From: Sciurus carolinensis
Lineage: Eukaryota; Chordata; Mammalia; Rodentia; Sciuridae
Assembly: GCF_902686445.1 (NCBI RefSeq)
Contig: NC_062232.1
Location: 87,964,932 to 88,028,931 of the forward strand
Direction: 5' to 3'
DNA length: 64,000 nucleotides
Positions within the stretch are counted from its first letter, which is position 1. Every line of letters starts with the position of its first letter. The position numbers and the translations under genes are program-made. The notes under the pieces are model-generated. The model saw only the letters and a program-made list of their open reading frames with translations, was not told where the DNA came from and did no database searches. This document shows positions 1 through 11,410 of this stretch, piece after piece.

Positions 1-205
1 GCATGATATTTTCCAACTTCATCCATTTACCTGCAAATGACATAATTTTATTCTTCTTTATGGCTGAGTAATATTCCATTTTGTATATATGCCACAGTTT
101 CTTTATCCATTTTTCAATTAAAGGGCATCTAGGTTGGTTCCACAATCTAGCTATTGTGAACTGAGCTGCTATGAACATTGATGTGGCTGCATCAGTTCTT
201 TATAT
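1..205 (-). mobile_element. L1 fragment, end of ORF2 (cut by window edge)
   Basis: Read on the minus strand, this is the last part of L1 ORF2, closely matching 6553-6740 of the nearly full-length L1 in this window. It contains the codons of the conserved C-terminal stretch just upstream of the ORF2 stop. The 3' end lies outside the window, so its length and any target duplication cannot be judged. At about 205 it passes abruptly into older L1 sequence. Confidence 0.85.
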
Positions 206-1869
206 ATATGCTGCATCCATTTGGTCTGTACTGATATTCAATTCTACTGCATCTTCATTGATTTTCTGTCTAGAGTTCTATCCATTATTGAAAGTGGAAT
301 ATTGAAGCCTCCTGCAATAATTATATTGATGTCAATTTCTCTTTCTAGATCTGTCAGTTTTCTCTTTAAATGTTTAGGTGCCCTAATATCAATATGCATA
401 TATGTTTATTAATTAATATTTAATTGTACATTTCCATGTGTTACAGTGTGATAATTTGTTATATGTTTACAATATGTAAGTTCATATCAGGGAAATTATA
501 ATTTCCATCTCCTTAAACATTTAAAACGTTTTTTGACTAACATGCAATAACCGTGCATATTTACAAAGTACACTGTGTAATACTTGAGTACACGTTAAAA
601 TATGTACTGATTGATCAAGACAATTTGTGGTACCATCTCCTTATCAGTATGTTGTGTTTGAGCCTTCAATCTCCTCTTATCTAGTTGTTACTAAACTATT
701 TAATGGGCTGCTGCAAACTACAGTCACTCCACTCTCATATAGAACACTAGAACTTATTCTTTCTAACCCTGCCAAATGTCTCTCTGTGCCCATTCATAGT
801 AATCATTATTATACATTCAGATCAACTATTTTTAGCATCCACATATGAGAAGAAATATGTTGTATTTGTGTCTGGCTTGTTCCATATAACATGAGGTCCT
901 CCACTTATATTCATTTTGCTGCAAATGATATTCTTTTTATGGCTTAACAATACTCCATTATGTATGTACGTATGTATATATATGCATATATATCATATTT
1001 TCTTTATTCATTCACTTATTGATGGTAATTTAGGTTGATTCCACATCTTAGCTATTTTGAATAGTGCAGCAGCAAACATGGGATATGGAGACCTCTTTGA
1101 TATGATTATATCATTTCCTTTGGATGTATATACCCAGAAGTGGGATAGGAAAATCATATGGTAGATCTATTTTAAGTTTTCTTGAAGAAATTCCTTACTG
1201 TTCTCCATAGTGGCTTTACTATATGAGTATAGTAAATGAATACTATATGAGTTCCCTTTTCTTCTTTTTCCACTTCCTTTCCAGCATTTCTGTTTGCCTA
1301 TTTGAATGTAGACATAGTAATAGGTGAGATGATATCTAATTGTCATTTTGATTTGCATTTCCCTGGTGACTAATGATGTTAAGCATTTTTCATAAATATG
1401 TTAGCCATTTGAACTTCATCTTTTGAGAAGTGTTACATTATCTTGGTGAGCTTACCTTTTTCATAATGTAATGGCTTTCATTGACTCTAGAGACTATTTT
1501 TTTACTTTATAATATACATATAGTCACTCCTGCTTTCTTTTGGTAACCAGGTGTGTGGTATATTCACTTTCAGCCTTCCTTAAATATAAATTGAGTTTAT
1601 TATAAACAGCATACATTTGAATTTTTTTAACTCCATTTTATATTTTTTCTAGGGAGCTTATCCATTTACATTTAAAATAATTTTTTTAAAGGAGGAATAT
1701 TTCTGGCCATTTTGTTAACTCTCTTTGGTTTGTCTTTTAGTTGCTTCTTGTTCTATCTTGCTGTCTTCTTTTATATTTCATTTATTTTGTTTTTATTTTC
1801 CTTGTTTGGATGCATATGGTTTGATTTATTTCTCTTCTTTTGTGGAACTTCTTTACTTCTTCTTTTTAC

Positions 1870-2078
1870 TTTTTGGTATGGTATTGAACCCATGGGCACT
1901 TTAACACTGAGCTACATCCGTAGACCTTTAGACCTTTTTAATTTTTGTTCTGAGACAGGATGTCACTAAGTTACTTACGGTCTTGGTAAATTGCTGACAC
2001 TGCCATCAAATATATGCTCCTCTTGCTTCAGCCTCCCAAGTGGCTGGGATTATAGACATGTGCCACTACACCCAGCTT
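1870..2078 (-). mobile_element. Dimeric 7SL/ID-type SINE
   Basis: On the minus strand this reads as a Alu/B1-like 7SL-derived left part (GCTGGG..GGCACATG.., GAGGCTGAAG) joined to an ID-like tRNA-derived right part that ends in the words typical of squirrel SINEs. Diverged by substitutions from the copy at 40432-40636. No clear target duplication was seen. Confidence 0.8.
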
Positions 2079-2124
2079 TTCTGTAACATTTATACAGGGT
2101 TTTAAAATTGTTAACAAGGGGCAT

Positions 2125-2512
2125 TGCTACAATTTGGATATGGAATGTCCTCCAAAGTCCCATTTTTTCAAAACTTGGTCCCCAGTTTGATACTCTTGGG
2201 AGGTAGTGGAAACTTCAAGAGATAGGACCTATTGGGAGGATATTAGGTCACTGGGGATGTACCTTTGAAGGGAATAGTGGGACCCCAGTCTATTTCTCTT
2301 TCTTTTTTGTTTCTTAACCATAGGTGAGTATCTTTGCTCCACCATGTGATCCTGCCATGATGTGCTACTACAGATCCAAAGCAATGGAGTCAACTGATCA
2401 TGGACTGAAACCTCCTCAACTATTAGCCAAAATAAATACTCTCCCTTATTAAATTGATTATCTCAGGCATTTTGTTACAGTAACAGAAAGCTAACAAAGG
2501 CATGCATAAAAT
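2125..2512 (+). mobile_element. MaLR-like solo LTR
   Basis: The layout matches THE1/MST-type MaLR LTRs: a start resembling 'tttggatatg', a 'ttgggaggtagtggaa' block, a CCATGTGATCCTGCCATG block, an AATAAA-type signal near 2431 and an end in 'aagctaac'. Related copies lie at 28877-29263 and 55590-55962. No internal MaLR sequence is attached, so it is probably a solo LTR. The exact family is not certain without a library search. Confidence 0.65.
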
Positions 2513-2827
2513 ATAACAGGCTACTTTAAGCTGATCACTTCCTTAAATGCAAGAACACTCCCTTTTACCTCTCCTCCCCTCACCTTATATACTACTGACA
2601 TTCCAGTTTACATCTATTTATATTATATGTTCATATGTAATTTACTTATAGTTGTTCTTAATACTTCTGTTTTTTAACTTTGTAGTAGAAATAGAATTGT
2701 TTACCTACCGTGGTTATACTTACACTGGTTTTGTCTATCTCTTTACTTTTGCCAACAAGTTTCATATTTCTTATGCCCTCATGTTGCTGTCTAGTGTCTT
2801 TTTGTTCTCTGGGTTTTTGTTATGTTC

Positions 2828-2902
2828 TTGGCTGGTTATTGAACATACAGCCCTGCACTTGCTAGGCAAGCACTCTACCACTGAGCTATATCCCCAGCCC
2901 TG
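2828..2902 (-). mobile_element. ID-type SINE fragment
   Basis: On the minus strand it carries the tRNA-derived ID core: GGGCTGGGGATATAGCTCAG, then the GTAGAGTGCTTGCCTAGCAA stretch with a B-box-like sequence. Short and lacking a long A tail. Confidence 0.8.
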
Positions 2903-4560
2903 TTCGTTTGGTTTGACTTGAAGAACTCCCTTTATTATTTATTATAAGATAGATCTAGAGGTGATAAAAATCCTTCATCTTTTATTTGTCTGAGAAAGTC
3001 TTTATTTCCCCTTCATTTATAAGGAGAGTCTTGCTGAGTATAGTATTCTTGGATGGTAGTTTTTATTTTTTAGAATTTCAACCCTTTGGCTATATCAAGA
3101 CTCTTCTGCCCTGCAAAGTTTCTACTGAAAATCTGCTAATACCCTTATGGAGGTTTTCTTGCATGTAAGAGCTTGCTTTTCTCTTGCTGCTTCCAAAATC
3201 ATATTTTGTCTAACTTTCAACAATTTGATTATAATATGTCCTGACATGTTCAGTTCAGATTCATTGTATTTGGTGTCCTTTTCATTTCCTTATGCATATT
3301 TCTATTACTTTTCATGGGTTTGAGACATTTCCACCCACAATTTAATTGAATAACTTTTCTCTTTCCCCTAGACTCAAATAAGGAATATATTTGGTCCACT
3401 TGAGATTTCCAATAAGTTTCTTAAGCTATCTTCACTCTTTCAGTGTGTTTTTTTCCCCTCTAATTCCATGAATTCTGGTGACCCATTAAAATTCGCTGAT
3501 ACTTCGTTCCACTTGATCTAGTCTGCCCTCTCTATTGGATTTTTTTTTTCAGATCACTTATTTTATTCTTCATTTCTGTGATACTTTTAAATATTTGCTA
3601 ATCTGCCTGGCCAGAGACTCTAGATGCCTCTAAAATCTTTGTGCTTTTTGAGTTGTTATCTTCGTTCTTATTGGCTTCCGTTGCTAAGTCCTGTTAGTGC
3701 CCTAAAATAGCCACCCCTGGAGAGCAGCTGGAAAAGGCAGAGTGTAGATTTGTGTTCCAGTTTCTCCTATTTTCAGGAATAAGCTGGAATCTGGAGTTTT
3801 TCTCTCATTTGCTCCTCATTGAGCCAGGCAAAGCAACTATGGCAAACCTCTGAACTCACATTCAGCCCATGCACTCTTCCAAACCTTTATTTGGCCCTAT
3901 CATCCCTAGGAATCTAGCAAATGCTGTTCCACATCTGCCCTGAGAAGTTAACTGGGGCAAGTTAGATAAAAGCTTGCGGGAAATACCACCTTCTCATTCA
4001 GTCTTTCAGAGGACGAAATTGCCCTAGCCTGTCAACAGCCATATACAGGTAAATTAAAGACCTGATCTATAGGCAGCAGCTAAGAAAGTCAGGATGTTAG
4101 GTTTGCTGTCAAATCCTCTCCATGAAAAACCTCCAACTGTGTGGTTTTGCCTGTTTTTTTCTGTGCTGAGCCATAGAAGTCTCATAGGCCTATTTAAATC
4201 CACGTGTCTCTTCTTTGTGGTGCAGGGAAACTCACTAATACAGAGCCCCATCAACTCCCAGAACTAGGTGATTTAGGTGATAGTCCTTCAAGTGAGAGCT
4301 ATAAAGTTGAAGCACTCAACTGGACAAACTCCTTCTAGGAAGAAAGTTTCCAAGTAAACTGGGATGGGGAGAAGGTGTGGGAAAATGCCCATGGTGCCCT
4401 TCAGGCTCCTGAAAGTCTATTGTTTTTCCTACCCCACTGACTTGCAGAGGCAGACTAATTAGAAACTCAATCCTCAGGCACCACCTGGGAAAATGTTTAA
4501 CCAAACCCTTGCTAGAGAGTAACTGGATATGTTTGCCTGCTTGCTCTGTACTGAAATTGG

Positions 4561-5440
4561 GAACTTTTATTCATTTCCTATTTGCTTCCTTTATCATTTA
4601 TTTTTCCATTTGTCCCTGCTACAGTGCTAAAAAATGGCATTAAACAATTTTGTGTCTTCTTAGAAGGAAGAGAAGATATTGAATGCATTTTTATATAACA
4701 GGTGACTGAACATTATCATGGTATGGTATAAATAAAAATCATTAAGTGAAGTTTTGATGCCACTGTTTAAAATAATTAAGTTGAATTCCACATATGAATA
4801 CACACATAAAATAACATCTGGAAGGGTAAACACTATGGAATTTGTAATGAATGTGTCAGTGACTGGGGTTGTGGACATTTTCACTATTAATTTGTTATTT
4901 TATGATTTATCTGTAATGATTATGCACTGTTTTGATGTTATAAAATAACATAATACTAATAATAATAATTTAATACTAAAGTAATAATTTTAAAACCAAG
5001 TAGGTTAAACTTTATTATATGACATGACTTAACATCTTTTGTAATTTTTAAATTGCAAAAATGCATATATGTAATGAATCTTTTGAACAATAGTCACTAC
5101 ATTAAAATAGCATCATCCCCTAATAAAAGTACATACCCCTCCTTCTCTTGACCTAAGAATAATGAAACTTAATATACTCTCAAGAAGTTTTGCATATAGG
5201 CATGGTAGCTACAGATGAGTAATGATACAGAATTTAAATTCTTACAAAATAAGAAAGTAGCCTAAAGTTATTTATTTCCCTACATGGTTGTATGTTATAT
5301 GATTTTTGGAGAGAAACAGAGAGAGAGAGAGAGAGAAAGAAAGGCTACTTATTAGACACTATGGAGCATGATTATGACTTCCCACCTCTTTTTAAAGAAA
5401 GAAAAGATTCCAAGTCCATGAGGCAATGATGACTGGTAGA
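4561..5440. other. Unassigned, AT-rich
   Basis: No repeat family or gene was recognised. Two overlapping frames on opposite strands (4660-4884 and 4754-4948) have no recognisable domain and lie in AT-rich sequence, so they look like chance. A GA-rich simple repeat lies at about 5314-5343. Confidence 0.5.
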
Positions 5441-5444
5441 GAAA

Positions 5445-5540
5445 ATATAGTCACCTTCTGTGGATGCAGACAAACCTGGGTTCATATTTTGGCTTCACAG
5501 CTCCCCAGTCATGTATCTCATTTCCTCATACTCCTGTCAA
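5445..5540 (+). mobile_element. Possible MIR fragment
   Basis: The stretch with 'gcagacaaacctgggttca', followed by 'tttcctcat', resembles the tRNA-like head and the core of the MIR SINE. Heavily diverged. The call rests on word similarity only. Confidence 0.4.
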
Positions 5541-5621
5541 CATTGTGTTGTTATATTTCTTTAACTCTGCAACTTTGAGCTGGTGAAAAAGATAGAATTT
5601 CATCGTTTATAATTATCCTTT

Positions 5622-5743
5622 AAAAAAATATTTTAGCTATTGATGGACCTTTATTATGTGTTTATATGTGGTGCAGAGAATCAAACCCAGTGCCTCACAC
5701 ATGCTAGGTAAAAGCTGTATCACTGAGCCGCAGCACCAGCCCT
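5622..5743 (-). mobile_element. ID-type SINE
   Basis: Minus-strand ID element: the plus strand shows 'gtgcctcacacatgctaggt' and 'cactgagccgcagcaccagc', the complement of the ID core. An A-rich segment precedes it on the plus strand. Confidence 0.8.
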
Positions 5744-6219
5744 ATATTTGTCCTTTTATTATTTGTATTGTTATACATTTTATTTTATTTTTTATTTTAT
5801 TTTTTTTGAAAATTTTAGTGATACTGTTTTATCTTCATATTAAAACCTGATTTAGAATATTTTCATTTGAAAACTAAGTCGATATTCAAACAAATTTTAC
5901 TAAGCAAAGCGTAACAAATGAAACGGTATATAGACATTAACTTCAATTAGTTCACAGGTTATAAGAAAATAATAAGTAAAATGTCAGAACAGGGTTTTCA
6001 CCTACACTTAGTGAAGTACTTGTGCCCCAGTGGGTGGTGTTAAGTATTATATGAATAATGGGCTCCAGAGAGAAGCACATTTGGGCTACTCTGGTAGATT
6101 ATGTAGTATATTTAAGCACTCTGGAATATTCACAATGAACATGAGAAAACTGAAACGTTTTTGAATATTCTTTGAATTAAAAAGTGTATCTAATTTTATT
6201 TATTACACAATTTCCTTCC
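5744..6219. other. Unassigned intergenic
   Basis: AT-rich sequence with a T-rich tract near 5770-5810. No gene, RNA or repeat family was recognised. Confidence 0.5.
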
Positions 6220-6420
6220 ACTTTTTTTTATTATTATTCTATAAATGGGATACATGTTGTTTCTCTATTTGTACATGGAGTCAAGGCATACCATTTGTGT
6301 AATCATATGTTTACATAGGGCAATGATATTTGATTCATTATTTTTTTTCCCTTCCCCCCCACCCCTCCCACCCCTCTTTTCCCTCTATACAGTCCTTCTT
6401 TCCTTCATTCTTACCACACT

Positions 6421-6466
6421 CCTTATCCCTAACCCTAAACCTAACCCTAAACCTAATGCTAACCCC
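6421..6466 (-). repeat. Telomere-like hexamers in the L1 3' UTR
   Basis: On the plus strand the tract reads as runs of CCCTAA and CCTAAA units, so on the L1 sense strand it is G-rich with TTAGGG and TTTAGGG units. It is part of the G-rich 3' UTR tract, not an interstitial telomere left by chromosome fusion, because the same block occurs at the same place in the L1 at 34440-34490. Confidence 0.9.
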
Positions 6467-6488
6467 TCCCACCCCCCATTATATGTCC

Positions 6489-9400
6489 TCATCCGCTTAT
6501 CAGCGAGATCATTTGTCCTTTAGTTTTTTGAGATTGGCATATCTCACTTAGCATGATATTCTCCAATTTCATCCATTTGCCTGCAAATGCCATGATTTTA
6601 TCATTCTTCATTGCGGAGTAATATTCCATTGTGTATATATGCCACAGTTTCTTTATCCATTCATCAACTGAAGGGCATCTAGGTTGGTTCCACAATCTGG
6701 CTATGGTGAATTGAGCAGCAATGAACATTAATGTGGCTGTATCTCTGTAGTATGCTGATTTTAAGTCCTTTGGGTATAGGCCAAGGAGTGGGATAGCTGG
6801 GTCAAATGGTGTTTCCATTCCAAGCTGTCTGAGGAATCTCCACACTGCTTTCCAGAGTGGCTACACTAATTTGCAACCCCACCAGCAATGTATGAGTGTT
6901 CCTTTTTCACCACATCCTCGCCAACACCTATTGTTGCTTGTGTTCTTGATAATCGCCATTCTAATTGGGGTGAGATGAAATCTTAGGGTAGTTTTGATTT
7001 GCATTTCCCTTATTACTAGGGATATTGAACATTTTTTCATATATCTGTTGATTGCTTGGACATCTTCTGTGAAGTGTCTGTTCATTACCTTAGCCCATTT
7101 GTTGATTGGATTATTTGTATTCTTGGTGTAAAGTTTTTTGAGTTCTTTATAGACTCTGGAAATTAGCGCTCTATCTGAAGTATGGTTGGCAAAGAATTTC
7201 TCCCACTCTGTAGGCTCTCTCTTCACATTGCTGATAGTTTCCTTTGCTGAGAGAAAGCTTTTTAGTTTGAATCTATCCCAGTTGTTGATTCTTGCTTTTA
7301 TTTCTTGTGCTATGGGAGTCCTGTTAAAGAAGTCTGATCCTAAGCCAACAAGTTGAAGATTTGGACCTACTTTTTCTTCTATAAGATGCAGGGTCTCTGG
7401 TCTAATTCCGAGGTCCTTGATCCATTTTGAGTTGAGTTTTGTGTAGGGTGAGAGATAGGGGTTTAATTTCATTCTGTTGCATATGGTTTTCCAGTTTTCC
7501 CAGCACCATTTGTTGAAGAGGCTATCTTTTCTCCATTGCATATATTTGGCCCCTTTGTCTAGTATGAGAAAATTGTATTTATTTGGGTTTGTGTCCATAT
7601 CCTCTATTCTGTACCCTTGATCTACCTGTCTATTTTGGTACCAATACCATGCTGTTTTTGTTACTATTGCTTTGTAGTAATGTTGAAGATCTGGTATTGC
7701 AATACCCCCTGCTTCACTCTTGCTACTGAGGATTGCTTTAGCTATTCTAGGTTTTTTATTCTTCCAGATGAATTTCATAATTGCTTGCTCTATTTCTGCA
7801 AGGTACATCATTGGGATTTTAATTGGAATTGCATTGAATCTCTATGGCACTTTAGGTAGTATGGCCATTTTGACAATATTAATTCTACCTATCCAGGAAC
7901 ATGGGAGATCTTTCCATCTTCTAAGGTTTTCTTTAATTTCTTTCTTTAGTGTTCTGTAGTTCTCATTGTAGAGGTCTTTCACCTCTTTTGTGAGATTGAT
8001 TCCCAAGTATTTTATTTTTTTTGATGCTATTGTGAATGGGGTAGTTTTCCTAATTTCTCTTTCTGAAGATTCATCATTTATGTATAAAAATGCATTGGAT
8101 TTATGAGCATTGATCTTGTAACCTGCTACTTTACTGAATTCACTTATGAGTTCTAAAAGTTTTCTGGTGGAATTTCCAGGTTCCTCTAAATATATAATCA
8201 TGTCATCAGCGAACAGGGATAGTTTGAGTTCTTCTTTTCCAATTCGTATCCCTTTAATTTCTTTGGTTTGTCTAATTGCTCTGGCTAGAGTCTCAAGGAC
8301 GATATTGAATAGAAGTGGTGAAAGAGGGCATCCCTGCCTTGTTCCAGTTTTTAGGGGGAACACTTTCAGTTTTTCACCATTTAGAATGATCTTGGTCATG
8401 GGCTTAGCGTAGATGGCCTTTATAATGTTAAGGAATGTTCCCATTACCCCAGTGTTTTCTAGTGTTTTGAGCATGAAGGGATGCTGTATTTTATCGAACG
8501 CTTTTTCTGCATCTATTGAAATAATCATGTGATTCTTAACTTTAAGTCTGTTGATATGGTGAATGACATTTATTGATTTCCGAATGTTGAACCAACCTTG
8601 CATCCCTGGGATAAAACCCACTTGATTGTGGTGCACTATCTTTTTAATATATATTTGTATGCGATTTGCTAAAATTTTGTTTAGAATTTTTGTGTCGATG
8701 TTCATTAAGGATATTGGTCTGAAATTTTCTTTCCTTGATGGGTCTCTGTGTGGTTTAGGTATCAGGGTGATATTGGCTTCATAGAACGAGTTTGGGAGGG
8801 TTCCCTCCTCTTCTATTTCATGGAATAGTTTGAGGAATATTGGAATAAGCTCTTCTTTAAAGGTTTTGTAGAACTAGGCTGAGAACCCATCTGGTCCCGG
8901 ACTTTTCTTTGTTGGTAGGCTTTTGATGACCTCTTCTATTTCATTGCTTGAAATTGGTTTATTTAAGTTGTGTATGTCCTCCTTGTTCAGTTTAGGTAAT
9001 TCATATGTCTCTAGAAACTTGTTGATGTCTTTGAGGTTTTCTGTTTTGTTGGAGTATAGATTTTCAAAATAGCTTCTAATTATGTTTTGTATTTCACTCG
9101 TGTCTGTTGTGATGTTACCTTGTTCATTCCGAATTTTAATAATTTGAGTTTTCACCCTCTTTCTCTTTGTTAGTGTGGTTAAGGGTTTATCAATTTTGTT
9201 TATTTTTTCAAAGAACCAACTATTTATTTTGTTAATTTTTCCAATTGTTTCTTTTGTTTCAATTTTGTTGATTTCGGCTCTGATTTTAACTATTTCCTAT
9301 CTTCTACTACGTTTGGTATTGGTCTGCTCTTCTTTTTCTAGGGCTTTGAGCTGTAGTGTTAAGTCGTTTATTTGTTGATTTCTACTTCTTTTGTTGAATG

Positions 9401-10317
9401 TGCCCCATGAAATAAATCTTCCTCTAAGTACTGCTTTCATAGTGTCCCAGAGATTTTGATATGATGTGTCTTTGTTCTCGTTTACTTCTAAGAATTTTTT
9501 ATTTCCCTCCTGATGTTTTCTGTTATCCATTCATCATATAATAGTGTATTATTTAATTTCCAGGTATTGGAGAAGTTTCTGTTTTTTATTCTGTCATTTA
9601 TTTCTAATTTCAATCCATTATGATCTGATAGAGTACAAGGTAGTATCTCTATCTTCTTGTATTTGCTAACAGTAGCTTTGTGGCATAAAATATGATCTAT
9701 TTTAGAGAAGGATCCATGTGCTGCTGAGAAGAAAGTGTTTTCATTCTTTGTTGGATGGTCTATTCTATATATGTCCGTTAAGTCTAAATTGTTGATTGTG
9801 TTATTGAGATCTATGGTTTCTTTGTTCAGTTTTTGTTTGGAAGATCTATCCAGAGGTGAGAGAGGTGTGTTAAAATCGCCTAGTATTATTGTGTTCTGGT
9901 CTATTTGATTTCTGGAATTGAGAAGGATTTGTTTGACGTTCATGGATGAGCCAATGTTCGGGGCATAGATATTTATGATTGTTATGTTTGCTGATTTATG
10001 CTTCCCTTAAGCAGTATGTAATGTCCTTCTTTATCCCTTCTGACTAGTTTTGGCTTGAAGTCCACATTATCTGAAATGAAGATGGATACTCCAGCTTTTT
10101 TGCTGAGTCCATGTGCATGGTATGTTTTTTCCCATCCTTTCACCTTTAGTCTATGGGTATCTCTTTCTATGAGATGAGTCTCTTGCAGGCAGCATATTGT
10201 TGGATTTTTCTTTTTAATCCAATCTGCCAGTCTATGTCTTTTGATTGATGAGTTCAGGCCAGTAACATTCAGGGTTATTATTGTGATATGATTTGTACTC
10301 CCAGTCATTTGACTCAT
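6489..10317 (-). pseudogene. L1 ORF2 (endonuclease-reverse transcriptase), broken
   Basis: ORF2p makes the nick at the target site and copies L1 RNA by target-primed reverse transcription in the nucleus. The span of about 3,829 bp equals the usual length of about 1,275 codons. It is open only in pieces: 9982-10317 and 9488-9943 hold the endonuclease (LNVTGLN, QETHL, GDFNT, KIDH and LSDH seen), 8874-9155 the start of the RT region, 7842-8705 the RT with the FADD core at about residue 165 of that piece, 6861-7811 the rest with a CWRGCGEKG cysteine motif, and 6489-6845 the C-terminus. At least six stops or frameshifts divide these pieces. The catalytic motifs themselves are still readable, so the decay is recent compared with other L1s here. 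The start at 10317 is chosen because it lies just after ORF1 and gives the standard N-terminus. Confidence 0.92.
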
Positions 10318-10364
10318 ATTTGTTTTTTGACACGATTTGGTTTCTCCTTTATTTGGCTATTCCT

Positions 10365-11410
10365 TTAGGCTAGCGCCTCCTGTTGCTGATTTGCATTGTT
10401 GTTTTTCATCTCTTCCTCATGGAATATTTTGCTGAGAATTTTCTGTAATGCTGGCTTTCTTTTTGTAAATTCCTTTAGCTTTTGTTTATCATGGAAGGAT
10501 CTTATTTCATCGTCAAATTTGAAGGTAAGTTTTGCTGGGTATAAGATTCTTGGTTGGCATCCATTTTCTTTCAGGGCTTGGTAAATGTTGTTCCAGGCCC
10601 TTCTAGCTTTTAGGGTCTGGATTGAAAAATCTGCTGATATTCTTATTGGTTTCCCTCTGAATGTAATTTGATTCTTTTCTCTCGTGGCCTTTAAAATTTT
10701 GTCTTTATTTTGTATGTTAGGTATTTTCATAATAATGTGCCTTGGTGTGGGTCTGTTGTAATTTTGTATATTTGGAGTCCTATAAGCCTCTTGTACTTGG
10801 TTTTCCATTTCATTCTTCAGATTTGGGAAATTTTCTGATATTATTTCATTGAATAGATTGTTCATTCCTTTGGTTTGTTTCTCTAAGTCTTCCTCAATCC
10901 CAATAAATCTTAAATTTGGCCTTTTCATGATATCCCATAGTTCTTGTAGATTCTGTTCATGATTTCTTACCATCTTCTCTGTTTGGCCAACTTTGTTTTC
11001 AAGATTAAATAATTTGTCTTCAATGTCTGAGGTTCTGTCTTCCAGGTGTTCTATCCTATTGGTTATGCTTTCTATGGAGTTTTTAACTTAGTTTATTGTT
11101 TCCTTCATTTCAAGTATTTCAGTTTGTTTTTTTTCAATATCTCTAACTCTTTATTGAAATGATCTCTTGCTTCCCATATTTGGTCTTTTAACTGCTGATT
11201 GGTACGATCATTTTATGCCTGCATTTGCTCTTTCATCTCCTCCTTCAATGCCTGCATTTGCTCTTTCATCTCCTCATTTGCTTCCCTGATTGTTTTATTT
11301 ATGTACATTCTGAACTCCCTTTCTGACATTTCTTCTGCTGTGCTGTCATTGGGTTTTATTGATGAAGTATCTAGGTTTGTTTGAGTCATTTTCTTCCCTT
11401 GTTTTCTCAT
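10365..11410 (-). pseudogene. L1 ORF1 (RNA-binding chaperone), broken
   Basis: ORF1p coats L1 RNA as a trimer and is needed for retrotransposition in cis. The start at 11410 opens a 65-codon N-terminal piece rich in Glu, Lys, Met and Gln (coiled-coil type) that stops at 11213. The C-terminal 202 codons (10973-10365) hold the RRM-like domain (LRFIGIEE) and the C-terminal domain (RPTPRHIIMKIPNIQNKDKI), which identify the family. Between them, frame is lost. The total of about 348 codons is near the family length of about 340-370. A 33-bp direct repeat in the N-terminal piece duplicates 11 residues (KEEMKEQMQAL). Confidence 0.9.

Larger units (their letters stand above)
206..4560 (-). mobile_element. 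Old L1 (L1M-like), minus strand, with nested insertions
   Basis: Several separated blocks read in L1 order on the minus strand: an endonuclease-region piece (about 206-405), an L1MA-like 3' UTR (about 410-860), the end of ORF2 (about 860-1440), an endonuclease-region piece (1490-1700), ORF1 (about 2940-3450) and probable 5' UTR (3450-4560). It may be more than one copy. Stops and frameshifts are everywhere, so nothing is coding. A dimeric SINE, a MaLR-like LTR and an ID SINE are inserted inside it. The 5' UTR part (after 3700) is the least certain: it is assigned by position, and no old L1 5' UTR could be aligned here. Confidence 0.65.

Noticed and set aside
6421..6466. Interstitial telomere from chromosome fusion
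   Set aside because: The tract is at the same element position in two L1 copies, so it belongs to the L1.
6245..6551. Two overlapping plus-strand frames rich in Pro, Ser and Asn
   Set aside because: They read the complement of the L1 3' UTR, including the telomere-like tract. Low complexity, no domain.
7617..8412. Open plus-strand frames over the L1 (7617-7859, 7720-7959, 8146-8412)
   Set aside because: They lie antisense to ORF2, and the same frames recur in the other L1 copies only because the sequence recurs.
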